The notes under the pieces are model-generated. The model was given only the letters and a program-made list of their open reading frames with translations, searched no databases and was not told the DNA's origin. Made by a program: the position numbers and the translations under genes. A stretch of 7,345 nucleotides of DNA from an uncultured archaeon (lineage in GTDB: Archaea; Halobacteriota; Methanosarcinia; Methanosarcinales; Methanoperedenaceae), in assembly GCA_902386085.1 (NCBI GenBank), contig CABMIA010000063.1, positions 1 to 7,345 on the forward strand. Reading direction: 5' to 3'. Below, piece after piece: positions 1-6,089 of the stretch (its first letter is position 1; every line of letters starts with the position of its first letter).

Positions 1-417
1 CGCCCCTGTCACGCTTCCAATACCCTTTAAATGAGTGAAAAGGTCATCATTGAGTAATGTGAAAAAGCAGCCGATTTCCTTTTCTGAGAGTTCGCGTCTT
101 TTCCATCCGGGTAATTTCTTCTGACTCATTTCATCATAAGGGAGTGTATTATCAAAAGGCGCAGCCCAGTCCCTCCACCGATACGGGGCTTTCAGCGTTT
201 CACCGTAAAGCGCGCCCAAAGCTTTGGCTTTTTGCTCTTCATTTTGCTCCATTATGTCAAGGTATCTGAGGAAGAACATCCAGGTTAATTCAGGCACATA
301 GAGCCTTGCTCCTTTTGCTTTGTCGCGGCGCAGGATATCGCAGACTGATTTAACCGCCTTGTCCATGGCAGCCTGTGAGTTTATGATTTTGCCGTTTCCG
401 TTATTGTTTTTAGCCAT
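1..417 (-). CDS. hsdM: Type I R-M system methyltransferase subunit HsdM, N-terminal part (cut by window edge)
   Basis: This is the first 139 residues of the modification subunit, which in type I systems joins HsdS and methylates adenine in the target site using S-adenosylmethionine. The visible part matches the helical HsdM N-terminal domain: a run at about residues 18-58 (VCDILRRDK, then LYVPELTWMFFLRYLDIMEQ) and a W-R-D-W-A motif near 81-85. The SAM-binding and NPPF catalytic motifs would lie beyond the left edge, so catalytic integrity cannot be judged. The start is the ATG at 415-417, 23 bases after the HEPN gene's stop. Only a weak GTGTGG stands upstream, so translation may depend on coupling. 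It is the last visible gene of the minus-strand operon. Family assignment is firm; a full-length product is assumed. Confidence 0.9.
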   Translation of the reverse strand, partial: MAKNNNGNGKIINSQAAMDKAVKSVCDILRRDKAKGARLYVPELTWMFFLRYLDIMEQNEEQKAKALGALYGETLKAPYRWRDWAAPFDNTLPYDEMSQKKLPGWKRRELSEKEIGCFFTLLNDDLFTHLKGIGSVTGA

Positions 418-440
418 ATTTTTCCACACAATGAATCTTA

Positions 441-860
441 TTATTTTAAAAAAACTTCTATATCCAATAGAAATTGCTTCCAGATATCGGGAATATCATT
501 AGCCAAGCGTTCAAGTTCTTTTTCATCCAGCATGAATCCGTAAGCATGAACAAAAAAATGCCTGAAAGTCAGATACTTATAAAGTTTGTTGGATGATTCC
601 TCTGAGATAATTCCTGAAGATAATGATTTATTTAAAAGGTCTTTATGCCATGTGCCAGATTTTGGTACCTCAATATCTCTTGAAAGCAGAATTTGTTTTA
701 GAATATTTTCTATCCCATTATAGATATTGTGAAGGAAAGTCGCAATAGCCGCCAGTTCAATAACTGTTTTTTCATTTCTTGCCATCGCTGTTTTCAGATT
801 ATGCAGCGCAATATCCACATTCTCTTTTTCTGCGAGAATCTGCTCGGTCAGTTCATCCAT
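441..860 (-). CDS. hepT: HepT-like HEPN ribonuclease toxin
   Basis: This 139-residue, all-helical protein carries the HEPN toxin signature R-x4-H-x-Y at R100, H105 and Y107 (RHFFVHAY). In characterised MNT/HEPN pairs, the Arg and His form the RNase active site of a HepT dimer, and the Tyr is AMPylated by the partner nucleotidyltransferase to silence it. All three residues are present, so the toxin looks catalytically competent. The ATG at 858-860 overlaps the end of the MntA-like gene by 8 bases, with an AAAAGGAA stretch upstream as a possible ribosome site. Such overlap is typical of co-produced toxin and antitoxin. The RNA target cannot be read from sequence. It could also be called a DUF86-related HepT-like protein. 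The pair lies between hsdS and hsdM. Confidence 0.88.
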   Translation of the reverse strand: MDELTEQILAEKENVDIALHNLKTAMARNEKTVIELAAIATFLHNIYNGIENILKQILLSRDIEVPKSGTWHKDLLNKSLSSGIISEESSNKLYKYLTFRHFFVHAYGFMLDEKELERLANDIPDIWKQFLLDIEVFLK

Positions 861-1122
861 AGATTCGTATTCCTTTTTTTTCTACAAGCTTGTTGAATAA
901 GGATTTCTTGGACAGGTCGATGAGATCTACAGGTTTTGATAAATTTCTAAATAACTCTGCATAAAAATCAAAGAACATTCCGGGTTCAATCCCTTTTACA
1001 CCGATGTCTATATCATTTGATTCTCTATCTTTTCGGGTCGAAGAACCAAATAGGATGACAGAGGAGACTTTATATTTTTTAGCGTATTTTATGATTAATT
1101 CTTTATCTTTTTCTGATATCAT
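853..1122 (-). CDS. mntA: MntA-like nucleotidyltransferase antitoxin
   Basis: This 89-residue minimal nucleotidyltransferase has the motif G-S-x10-D-x-D at G26, S27, D38 and D40, plus a candidate third acidic residue at D66 (PVDLIDL). In MntA/HepT systems this enzyme transfers AMP from ATP to the tyrosine of the HEPN toxin's R-x4-H-x-Y motif, neutralising it. All expected catalytic positions are present. A longer reading from a TTG at 1143 is possible, but the ATG at 1120-1122 is preferred. It has a strong AAGGAGG 8 bases upstream, while the TTG abuts an AGGAGC with no spacing. The gene begins 17 bases after hsdS stops and overlaps the HEPN gene by 8 bases, so the pair is probably transcribed with the R-M genes. 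Confidence 0.88.
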   Translation of the reverse strand: MISEKDKELIIKYAKKYKVSSVILFGSSTRKDRESNDIDIGVKGIEPGMFFDFYAELFRNLSKPVDLIDLSKKSLFNKLVEKKGIRIYG

Positions 1123-1130
1123 TTTGGTTG

Positions 1131-1137
1131 CCTCCTT
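1131..1137 (-). promoter_or_regulatory. Shine-Dalgarno site deciding the mntA start
   Basis: On the minus strand this reads AAGGAGG, a near-perfect ribosome-binding site 8 bases before the ATG at 1120-1122. It is the clearest such site in the operon. It rules against the upstream TTG at 1143 as the start, and it suggests the antitoxin is translated strongly and independently of hsdS. Confidence 0.8.
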
Positions 1138-1139
1138 CT

Positions 1140-2339
1140 TCAAGCTCCTGTATTTTCCTCTACAAAATCAAATACTTCGCGCAAAATTGCTCCGGGCAGC
1201 GCCTCGATTGCTTCAAACTGTTTTTCTGTCGCTTGGCGCGCTTTTTCAAGTTCTGCCATTTTGCGCTCAAGTTTAGTGGTGATGGCGAGCTGGTCGGCGA
1301 TGGTGGGAGGGAGGGGAATATCAAATGGGAATATCCAATCCTCGACCCTTATGGCTGCCTGATTAACCCATTTATCACAGTTATCCTTAAAATATTGTTT
1401 CTGCCATAAAAAATTTATCCAGTATAGAAGATATTTCGCATCTAATGAATTTCTTGTGCGAATCCTTGTTAAATGATTGCTAAACAGAAATGTCTCATTG
1501 CTGTCAATATCAAATAAACAGCTTTTCCCAACAAGATCAGCACTGTTTGTATTGTTAAAAAGTATGTCCCCTTTTTGGAGAGAATAAGATTCAATTTCTT
1601 TTTCAGAAGCTGGTATGCGCCATAAAAATTTTAAATCCAATTTCATGTTATTTGAAATATTATTCATTCTCATATGTGGATAGCCTGCTTTTCTAGATTT
1701 TTCTCCGCAAGCTATACCAGATTGAGAATTTGAAATATGATTTTCAATCATATCCCACCTCCACCCCTCCGGCAGCTCATCCCCCTCCTTATATTGAAAC
1801 ACCTCTCGCAAAATCGCGCCCTGCATCGCAGAAATCCCCTCTTTCTGGCGCAACGCCGCCCCCCGCATCTTCTCGACTTGCGCCATCCTGTGTTCGAGGT
1901 CTGCTTCGATGATATCTTGATCCTCAGGCGTTGAGGGAAGGCAAATCTTTATTGAATATACATCATCACGATTCAATCCTGGAACAGCAGAAGATTTATC
2001 CAGTTCAGATAATTTTAAGAATCTCAGAGAATAATAAATATATTTCAAATTACTTTTTATTTTTAATGCATCAATATAGTATGTTGTATCAATTGGCCAA
2101 CAAGCAACATTAGACCAGACAACTTCTCCTGCAGAACCTTTCCTACCAATAATTATCGTTGAACCGTTTGTAATTGATTCTGAATTGTAACCAACTATTC
2201 CATTTGACCCAAATACAGGAAAATCCCCCTTTTTTCTTATGTCCTTTGGTAATCCTGAACCATATTTTAGTTCAAAAATATTCTCTAACTTCTCCCACTT
2301 CCACCCCTCCGGCAATTTTCTTTTTTTATCGCCGCTCAT
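1140..2339 (-). CDS. hsdS: Type I R-M system specificity subunit HsdS
   Basis: This 399-residue subunit should dictate the DNA sequence recognised by the HsdM/HsdR complex. It has the usual two-half layout: target-recognition domain 1 at about residues 9-136, a helical spacer at about 138-185, domain 2 at about 189-344, and a closing helix at about 345-395. The halves share framing motifs: LPEGWKWEKLEN (9-20) against LPEGWRWDMIEN (189-200), and AMQGAILREVF (171-181) against ALPGAILREVF (380-390). Domain 1 has the common FPVFGSNGIVGYN stretch (40-52). Length is normal, with no frameshift. The start ATG at 2337-2339 lies within the 3' end of the HicB-like gene (14-base overlap), with a GAGGT upstream. 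The recognition domains are AT-rich while the conserved helices are GC-richer, which suggests domain exchange. The target sequence cannot be predicted here. Confidence 0.93.
   Translation of the reverse strand: MSGDKKRKLPEGWKWEKLENIFELKYGSGLPKDIRKKGDFPVFGSNGIVGYNSESITNGSTIIIGRKGSAGEVVWSNVACWPIDTTYYIDALKIKSNLKYIYYSLRFLKLSELDKSSAVPGLNRDDVYSIKICLPSTPEDQDIIEADLEHRMAQVEKMRGAALRQKEGISAMQGAILREVFQYKEGDELPEGWRWDMIENHISNSQSGIACGEKSRKAGYPHMRMNNISNNMKLDLKFLWRIPASEKEIESYSLQKGDILFNNTNSADLVGKSCLFDIDSNETFLFSNHLTRIRTRNSLDAKYLLYWINFLWQKQYFKDNCDKWVNQAAIRVEDWIFPFDIPLPPTIADQLAITTKLERKMAELEKARQATEKQFEAIEALPGAILREVFDFVEENTGA
1753..1774 (-). repeat. hsdS internal direct repeat, copy 2 (start of domain 2)
   Basis: This 22-base stretch matches 2293-2314 with one mismatch, 540 bases (180 codons) apart and in the same frame. 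It encodes the LPEGW(K/R)W motif opening each half of HsdS. Near-identical DNA at equivalent positions could support recombination that swaps or deletes a recognition domain. Confidence 0.75.
2293..2314 (-). repeat. hsdS internal direct repeat, copy 1 (start of domain 1)
   Basis: This is the partner of the repeat at 1753-1774, with 21 of 22 bases identical. A second, weaker repeat pair (1174-1202 and 1801-1829, about three quarters identical) encodes the GAILREVF helix ends. Each recognition domain is therefore bracketed by related DNA. Confidence 0.75.
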
Positions 2340-2517
2340 GCAAGATTACCTCTACCATAATATCATTTGAATTGTCAAAATGGCAATTTACAGCATCAAT
2401 GATATTCTCTCTCACTTCTTCAAGCGTCTCACCCTGCGTAAAGATAGAATAATCCAGCGCGCGGGCGTTAAAGCCGCCTTTTGGGTCTTTTTCGATTAAA
2501 AAAATGACTTTTTTCAT
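2326..2517 (-). CDS. Solitary HicB-like small protein in the R-M operon
   Basis: This 63-residue protein resembles the partial RNase-H fold of HicB-type antitoxins: a strand (KKVIFLIEKD), a turn with G-G-F-N-A-R-A-L, then FTQGETLEEVRENIIDAVNCHF, the helix typical of the family. It is short at the C-terminus, ending VEVILHERR, and has no DNA-binding domain. No hicA lies beside it, so it is an orphan; it may regulate the operon or be a relic. The ATG at 2515-2517 is chosen because homology-like sequence starts there, although no Shine-Dalgarno precedes it. A longer reading from a GTG at 2652, overlapping the hsdR stop as GTGA, gives 108 residues. Its extra 45 residues, however, are translated tandem repeats. 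It overlaps hsdS by 14 bases. Confidence 0.65.
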   Translation of the reverse strand: MKKVIFLIEKDPKGGFNARALDYSIFTQGETLEEVRENIIDAVNCHFDNSNDIMVEVILHERR

Positions 2518-2555
2518 ACCAGAGCGCAGAGGTCGATAAAATTCCCCTCGATGAG

Positions 2556-2580
2556 CTTTGCGCTCTTTGCGTCCTTTGCG
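2556..2580. repeat. 9-base tandem repeat, CTTTGCG core x3
   Basis: Three copies of CTTTGCG begin at 2556, 2565 and 2574, separated by CT and TC (minus strand: CGCAAAGGA, CGCAAAGAG, CGCAAAGCT). It lies between hsdR and the HicB-like gene. Similar CGCAAAG arrays are, from memory, scattered in many prokaryotic genomes, often near small accessory genes. Translated, it gives the low-complexity RKGRKERKAHR, which argues that it is not real coding sequence. Confidence 0.75.
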
Positions 2581-2612
2581 GTGGATTGCCCTACTAAAAT
2601 CCGTTACGGGAT

Positions 2613-2642
2613 TGTATCTGCGTTCATCTTCGTTGATCTGCG
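2613..2642. repeat. 10-base tandem repeat, NNNATCTNCG x3
   Basis: Three successive 10-base units, TGTATCTGCG, TTCATCTTCG and TTGATCTGCG, run from 2613 to 2642 just after the hsdR stop. They differ in sequence and period from the 9-base array 33 bases away. An imperfect palindrome (AATCCGT / ACGGGATT, about 2599-2614) sits beside them. Together these fill the 131-base gap between hsdR and the HicB-like gene. Confidence 0.7.
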
Positions 2643-2648
2643 GTTCCT

Positions 2649-5039
2649 TCACGTCAGCAACCTCGTCTTAGTTTCCTGAATCAATATCTCCGGCGCCACT
2701 TTAAGCCCTACCAGCGCATCAAATCCACCGCTTGCCATCACATCACCCTCATCGAAAAGATTTGTGGTCTCAAGCTCTTCAATCCCTCCTATCTCAAACT
2801 GCCGCACAATAGAAACAAGCACCTTCCCCGTCCTCTCAGGGAACTGCCGAAGCCATTGTTTATTTTTATAAGAAAAAGCCGCCACCCTTTCCCCCCGTGA
2901 TTTTGGCGGAATGCCGTAGCCAAGCTCTGCCAGTACATCAAAAAGGTCGCACTCTTGCTCATTATCAAGTTCACGTATGAGCCGAACCGCGCCCTCGCCT
3001 CCCGGAAGTTGAGATATCAGTTTGAGCCTTTTTTCAAGCTTAGTCCATTTCTCCCTCAGTTCCTCCACACCCGGCGCTTCATCCACCAGCCGTTCTGCAA
3101 GCGTCTGTTTATACTCTTCCAGCGGCACCAGAATCTCTTTTCCGTTATCATCGCATAGAATCGACCTGCCCTCACCCTCTATCTGCACAGTGAATTGCTG
3201 TTCTCCAACCCGAATAATCCTGCGCTTTGGTTTATCATCGCCATACTTAGTAGTCGGAGATTCGACACCCCCTGGCGGTTCTTCGGGCTTTGAAGGTTTA
3301 GCACGGCTCTTGAACTCTTCCCCGAAAAGGCGGGTAACGTTGGTATAGTCGTATAAGCGGAACATCAGTTTAGAGCCGCGCGGCTCACCAGTTCTTGTTC
3401 CTCTGCCCACCATCTGATAAAAACTGATTGGCGATTCGAGATATCGGAAAAAGACTACATTCCCAAGATTAGGAATATCTACGCCTGTCGAAAGCAGGTC
3501 AACCGTCGCGGCTATAAAGTGTGAATTCTTCGAACCTCGGAAATCAGGAATTAGTTTGTCAGCAGAAGGCCTCAAATCGGGATTACCTGTGCATTGAAAA
3601 GCATACCATTCCCTTGGCATTTGCCTGTTTTCTTTGCACCATTTTTCATAAATATTATTCATTGCGATCATTATTTGGTTCGCATGGGTATCCCTGGTAC
3701 AGAAAATAATCGTCTTCTGGTGAGGTCCACCAGTATCGAGCAAATGCTGGAATAAGTCTTCACACATCGCTTTCACTCTATCATCCAACATCAACTTGAC
3801 TTCATAATCCTTTGCATTATATTGGTCTTCGATATCTTCAGGATTTACCTTTTTACCGGTATATGGATCAAAAGCTGAGCGCCGTTCTATATCCTCTTTA
3901 GTAATTTCTTTCTTATCTAAATCTACTGTTCTTCGGATTACCTCGCAGGCCGCAAGATAACCGTCTTCCTGTCCTGTGCCAATAGAATATTCATAGACCG
4001 GTTCGCCAAAATACTTGAGATTGTGAGCCGTGATTTCCTCATCACCATTTCTGCCATCTGAGCCTTTTTTACCCCCTATAACAATACGCGGTGTTGCGGT
4101 AAGACCGATATGTATGGCATCGGGATTATCAGTGAGTATGGCGCTCCATTTACCCCATGCGCTGCGATGGCATTCATCAAGGATAATATGACTGAAATAG
4201 TTTTTCGGATAATTTTCTCTCCAGAATCTCGGCTCATCGTCTTCCTCTGTAACATTCAATGTCTGATATGTGGCGACAATGATTTTTGCATTCCTCTGAG
4301 GCTCCTGCGTTGTAACAATCTGAGCATTATCTCCAAAAATACTATGGAGTTTTGCCATTCCCTGCGTTCGAAGCTCGTCGCGGTCGCAGACGAACAAAGC
4401 TCGTTTTAGCTGCCCTGCCTGTGCCAGTTTATAAAGAAGCTGTACGGCAATAATTGTTTTTCCGGTTCCTGTCGCAAGGGATAACAACAATCTATTATTT
4501 CCAATAGCGATTTTTTCCAGCGCCGCACGGATAGCAGCGTCTTGGAAGTAATATCGCGCCGCCTCTCCGCCTTTATAAGGCATAAGCAACGGTTTTGCAG
4601 CCTCTGATTCGAGCTGTAAGCCTTTTATCTCTTCGTATCGTCTTCTGAGTTCTTCTGGAGATGGAAACCCTGAAAAGCTTAAGGCATCCTTTATCTGCCC
4701 TGTATCCTCTGCATATTCTGCATAAAGTTTCCCATTGGTTGAAAAAATAAAAGGAACATTGAATTTTTTCATGTAATCTTTTGCCTGTTGTATTCCTAGG
4801 GATGGCAATTTATCTTCAGCTTTTGCTTCAACTATGGCAACAGGCAGGGGTGGTTTACCTTTAAAAATAAGAACGCAGAGAAGATAATCGGTTCTCCCCT
4901 TTCGTTTCCTCGGTCTGCCGTCTATGATATCCGTGCCGCCGGGAGTTTTTTCTTCTCTAATTAAGTAATCAACCCAACCATGTTCATAAAGAGCAGGATT
5001 TATGAGTTCAATCCGCGTTTGATGTTCATCTCTCGACAT
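2649..5039 (-). CDS. hsdR: Type I R-M system restriction/translocase subunit HsdR (EcoEI-like)
   Basis: This 796-residue ATP-driven DNA translocase and nuclease cuts unmodified DNA when bound to HsdS/HsdM. The N-terminal nuclease shows D51, E71-A-K73 and a Q-x3-Y at Q85-Y89, the PD-(D/E)xK pattern of HsdR. Helicase motifs follow in order: Walker A ATGTGKT (189-195), DECH (288-291), TATPR (314-318), IIFCTRD (444-450) and QMVGRGTRTGE (542-552). The C-terminal part, about 640-796, matches the EcoEI-type HsdR C-terminal region that contacts the methylase core. Length is normal for this subfamily and no motif is missing, so it looks active. The start is the ATG at 5037-5039. It is the first gene of the minus-strand operon, placed ahead of hsdS and hsdM. 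Confidence 0.95.
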   Translation of the reverse strand: MSRDEHQTRIELINPALYEHGWVDYLIREEKTPGGTDIIDGRPRKRKGRTDYLLCVLIFKGKPPLPVAIVEAKAEDKLPSLGIQQAKDYMKKFNVPFIFSTNGKLYAEYAEDTGQIKDALSFSGFPSPEELRRRYEEIKGLQLESEAAKPLLMPYKGGEAARYYFQDAAIRAALEKIAIGNNRLLLSLATGTGKTIIAVQLLYKLAQAGQLKRALFVCDRDELRTQGMAKLHSIFGDNAQIVTTQEPQRNAKIIVATYQTLNVTEEDDEPRFWRENYPKNYFSHIILDECHRSAWGKWSAILTDNPDAIHIGLTATPRIVIGGKKGSDGRNGDEEITAHNLKYFGEPVYEYSIGTGQEDGYLAACEVIRRTVDLDKKEITKEDIERRSAFDPYTGKKVNPEDIEDQYNAKDYEVKLMLDDRVKAMCEDLFQHLLDTGGPHQKTIIFCTRDTHANQIMIAMNNIYEKWCKENRQMPREWYAFQCTGNPDLRPSADKLIPDFRGSKNSHFIAATVDLLSTGVDIPNLGNVVFFRYLESPISFYQMVGRGTRTGEPRGSKLMFRLYDYTNVTRLFGEEFKSRAKPSKPEEPPGGVESPTTKYGDDKPKRRIIRVGEQQFTVQIEGEGRSILCDDNGKEILVPLEEYKQTLAERLVDEAPGVEELREKWTKLEKRLKLISQLPGGEGAVRLIRELDNEQECDLFDVLAELGYGIPPKSRGERVAAFSYKNKQWLRQFPERTGKVLVSIVRQFEIGGIEELETTNLFDEGDVMASGGFDALVGLKVAPEILIQETKTRLLT

Positions 5040-5060
5040 ATTTCAAAGCCCTTTTTCCAC

Positions 5061-5090
5061 CATTTTTAAAGGATGCAATAGTATATAATT
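5061..5090. promoter_or_regulatory. Divergent promoter region between hsdR and the PAC2 gene
   Basis: The 110-base gap 5040-5149 separates two divergent genes. TATATAAT at 5082-5089 contains self-complementary TATATA and could serve as an archaeal TATA box either way. Starting about 26 bases away, it would give leaders of about 20 bases for hsdR and about 40 for the PAC2 gene. Alternatives for nearly leaderless transcripts are TTTAAAAATG (minus strand, 5070-5061) for hsdR and TTAAATA (5119-5125) for the PAC2 gene. Neither gene has a strong Shine-Dalgarno. This is pattern reading only. Confidence 0.4.
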
Positions 5091-5149
5091 CCTTCATTTA
5101 GGCAAAAAGATGGAATAGTTAAATAGCATGAAATATTGATGACACCGAT

Positions 5150-5899
5150 ATGCAATTAAGATTCATAAATAAACCAGAAATGTCAAAACCCCTTATGCTT
5201 GTGGGTCTTCCGGGGATGGGCATGGTTGCCAGGACAACTGTCAACTATTTCATGGAATTCCTGAAGCCTGAATTGTTCGCTGATATCCCGATGCCTTATT
5301 TTTCACCTTCCATGGCGTTTTTTGATAAGGGCCTTGTAGTACCGTTTGACAGGGAAATAAGCCCTTTTAAGTTCTACTACTCGCAGAAAGAAAATATCAT
5401 ATTTTTCTCTGGCGATATCCAGTTCGGATATATCGCAAAGGATAATGAGCTCGCCCTGAAAATAGTCGAAGCTGCTAAGCTTTGCGGAGTTGAAATTATT
5501 TATACTGTAATTGCGACACATGTAAAGAGATATGTTGAAGAGCCGCAGGTTTCAGGGGTGGCGACCTCTCCTGAACTTTTAAAATTTTTAGAAAGCAAGG
5601 GAGTGAAAATAGCAGACGGTAGCCTAAGGATAAGCGGTGTCAACGGCCTTGTGATCGAATATGCATTGCGAAAGGGAATCAAAGGAATTTCCCTGCTCAG
5701 CGAGACTGCATTTCCAGAGGCGCTGGATATAAAAGCATGTCATGCAGGAATAAAAAAGATTTCTGAGCTTCTTGACATCGACATTGACCTGGGCAGGATC
5801 GAAATTGAAGCTAAAAAATTTGATGATGGTTTTAAGAAATATTTGAAGGATATGCAGGAAAAGAAGAGAAAAGAGGAGGATCTGGGGTATATAGGATAA
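5150..5899 (+). CDS. PAC2-family protein (proteasome assembly chaperone type)
   Basis: This 249-residue protein fits the PAC2 family, whose archaeal members (PbaA/PbaB type) bind or help assemble the 20S proteasome. The N-terminal stretch at about residues 15-31 (LMLVGLPGMGMVARTTV) is the family's glycine-rich opening. It is followed by FADIPMPYFSP, a core strand (IIFFSGDIQF), and EIIYTVIATHVKR. The conserved middle G-V-N-G-L-V-I-E-Y (about 163-171) and LLSETAFPEALDIKA (about 183-197) also fit. A charged helix near 220-243 leads to a short tail ending G-Y-I-G, reminiscent of but not identical to the proteasome-docking HbYX ending. It appears cytosolic, with no signal or membrane segment. The gene stands alone, divergent from the R-M operon and with no obvious functional link to it. 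The start ATG has no good Shine-Dalgarno. Confidence 0.85.
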   Translation: MQLRFINKPEMSKPLMLVGLPGMGMVARTTVNYFMEFLKPELFADIPMPYFSPSMAFFDKGLVVPFDREISPFKFYYSQKENIIFFSGDIQFGYIAKDNELALKIVEAAKLCGVEIIYTVIATHVKRYVEEPQVSGVATSPELLKFLESKGVKIADGSLRISGVNGLVIEYALRKGIKGISLLSETAFPEALDIKACHAGIKKISELLDIDIDLGRIEIEAKKFDDGFKKYLKDMQEKKRKEEDLGYIG

Positions 5900-5957
5900 G
5901 GCCATGTCGAATGAAGATAAATCTATTTAACAAATTGGAAGGATAGATTTCGGTGAG

Positions 5958-6035
5958 TTATATAGATTTAAAGCAATCATCAGAAAAGGTGAGAAGCAGT
6001 TCGAGTACCTGTAATCTGCCAATGCGCCCCTCAAA
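5958..6035 (+). pseudogene. Decayed hicB fragment
   Basis: One frame reads L-Y-R-F-K-A-I-I-R-K-G-E-K-Q-F-E-Y-L then stop (5958-6014), which lines up with the intact HicB start M-K-F-K-V-I-I-R-E-G-E 128 bases downstream. Over 24 bases (5967-5990 against 6095-6118), 20 are identical. After an internal loss, TCGAGTACCT (6001-6010) matches TCGAGGTACCT of the intact gene minus one G, a frameshift that creates the stop. Weaker likeness (AATGC...CCTCA) may continue to about 6035. There is no in-frame ATG and no hicA follows. It may be a relic of a duplicated or related hicB. Confidence 0.55.
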
Positions 6036-6060
6036 GTACGGCGCCGATTCGCAGGTAACC

Positions 6061-6069
6061 TTATTAATA
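6061..6069 (+). promoter_or_regulatory. Possible TATA box for hicBA
   Basis: TTATTAATA is centred about 25 bases before the hicB ATG at 6090. No Shine-Dalgarno is present between them, so a leaderless archaeal transcript beginning at or near the start codon is plausible. The call rests on spacing and composition alone. Confidence 0.35.
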
Positions 6070-6089
6070 CATTACGCAAAATAAACATC

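Noticed and set aside
1123..1143. TTG start for the MntA-like gene giving seven extra residues
   Set aside because: The ATG at 1122 has AAGGAGG at ideal spacing; the TTG has none at usable distance.
1004..1409. Two overlapping plus-strand frames across mntA and hsdS ends
   Set aside because: They are antisense to genes with clear motifs, with no recognisable domain or ribosome site.
2555..2642. Possible CRISPR array
   Set aside because: Units are 9 and 10 bases and contiguous, without spacers, so this is simple tandem repetition.
2518..2652. N-terminal 45-residue extension of the HicB-like gene from GTG at 2652
   Set aside because: It overlaps the hsdR stop as GTGA, which looks like coupling, but the encoded residues are translations of two tandem repeats (DERR, RKGRKERK) and the HicB-like fold begins at the ATG at 2517.
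3022..3348. 108-codon plus-strand frame inside hsdR
   Set aside because: It lies wholly antisense to the conserved HsdR C-terminal region and encodes low-complexity serine-rich sequence.
5624..5905. 93-codon minus-strand frame inside the PAC2 gene
   Set aside because: It is antisense to a well-conserved protein and shows no family features.
5904..5930. Eight-codon frame MSNEDKSI just after the PAC2 gene
   Set aside because: It is too short to support as a gene, with no conservation evidence available.
5953..6084. GTG-started 43-codon frame covering the hicB relic
   Set aside because: Its product is serine-rich with no family likeness, and the frame beside it carries the recognisable HicB fragment.
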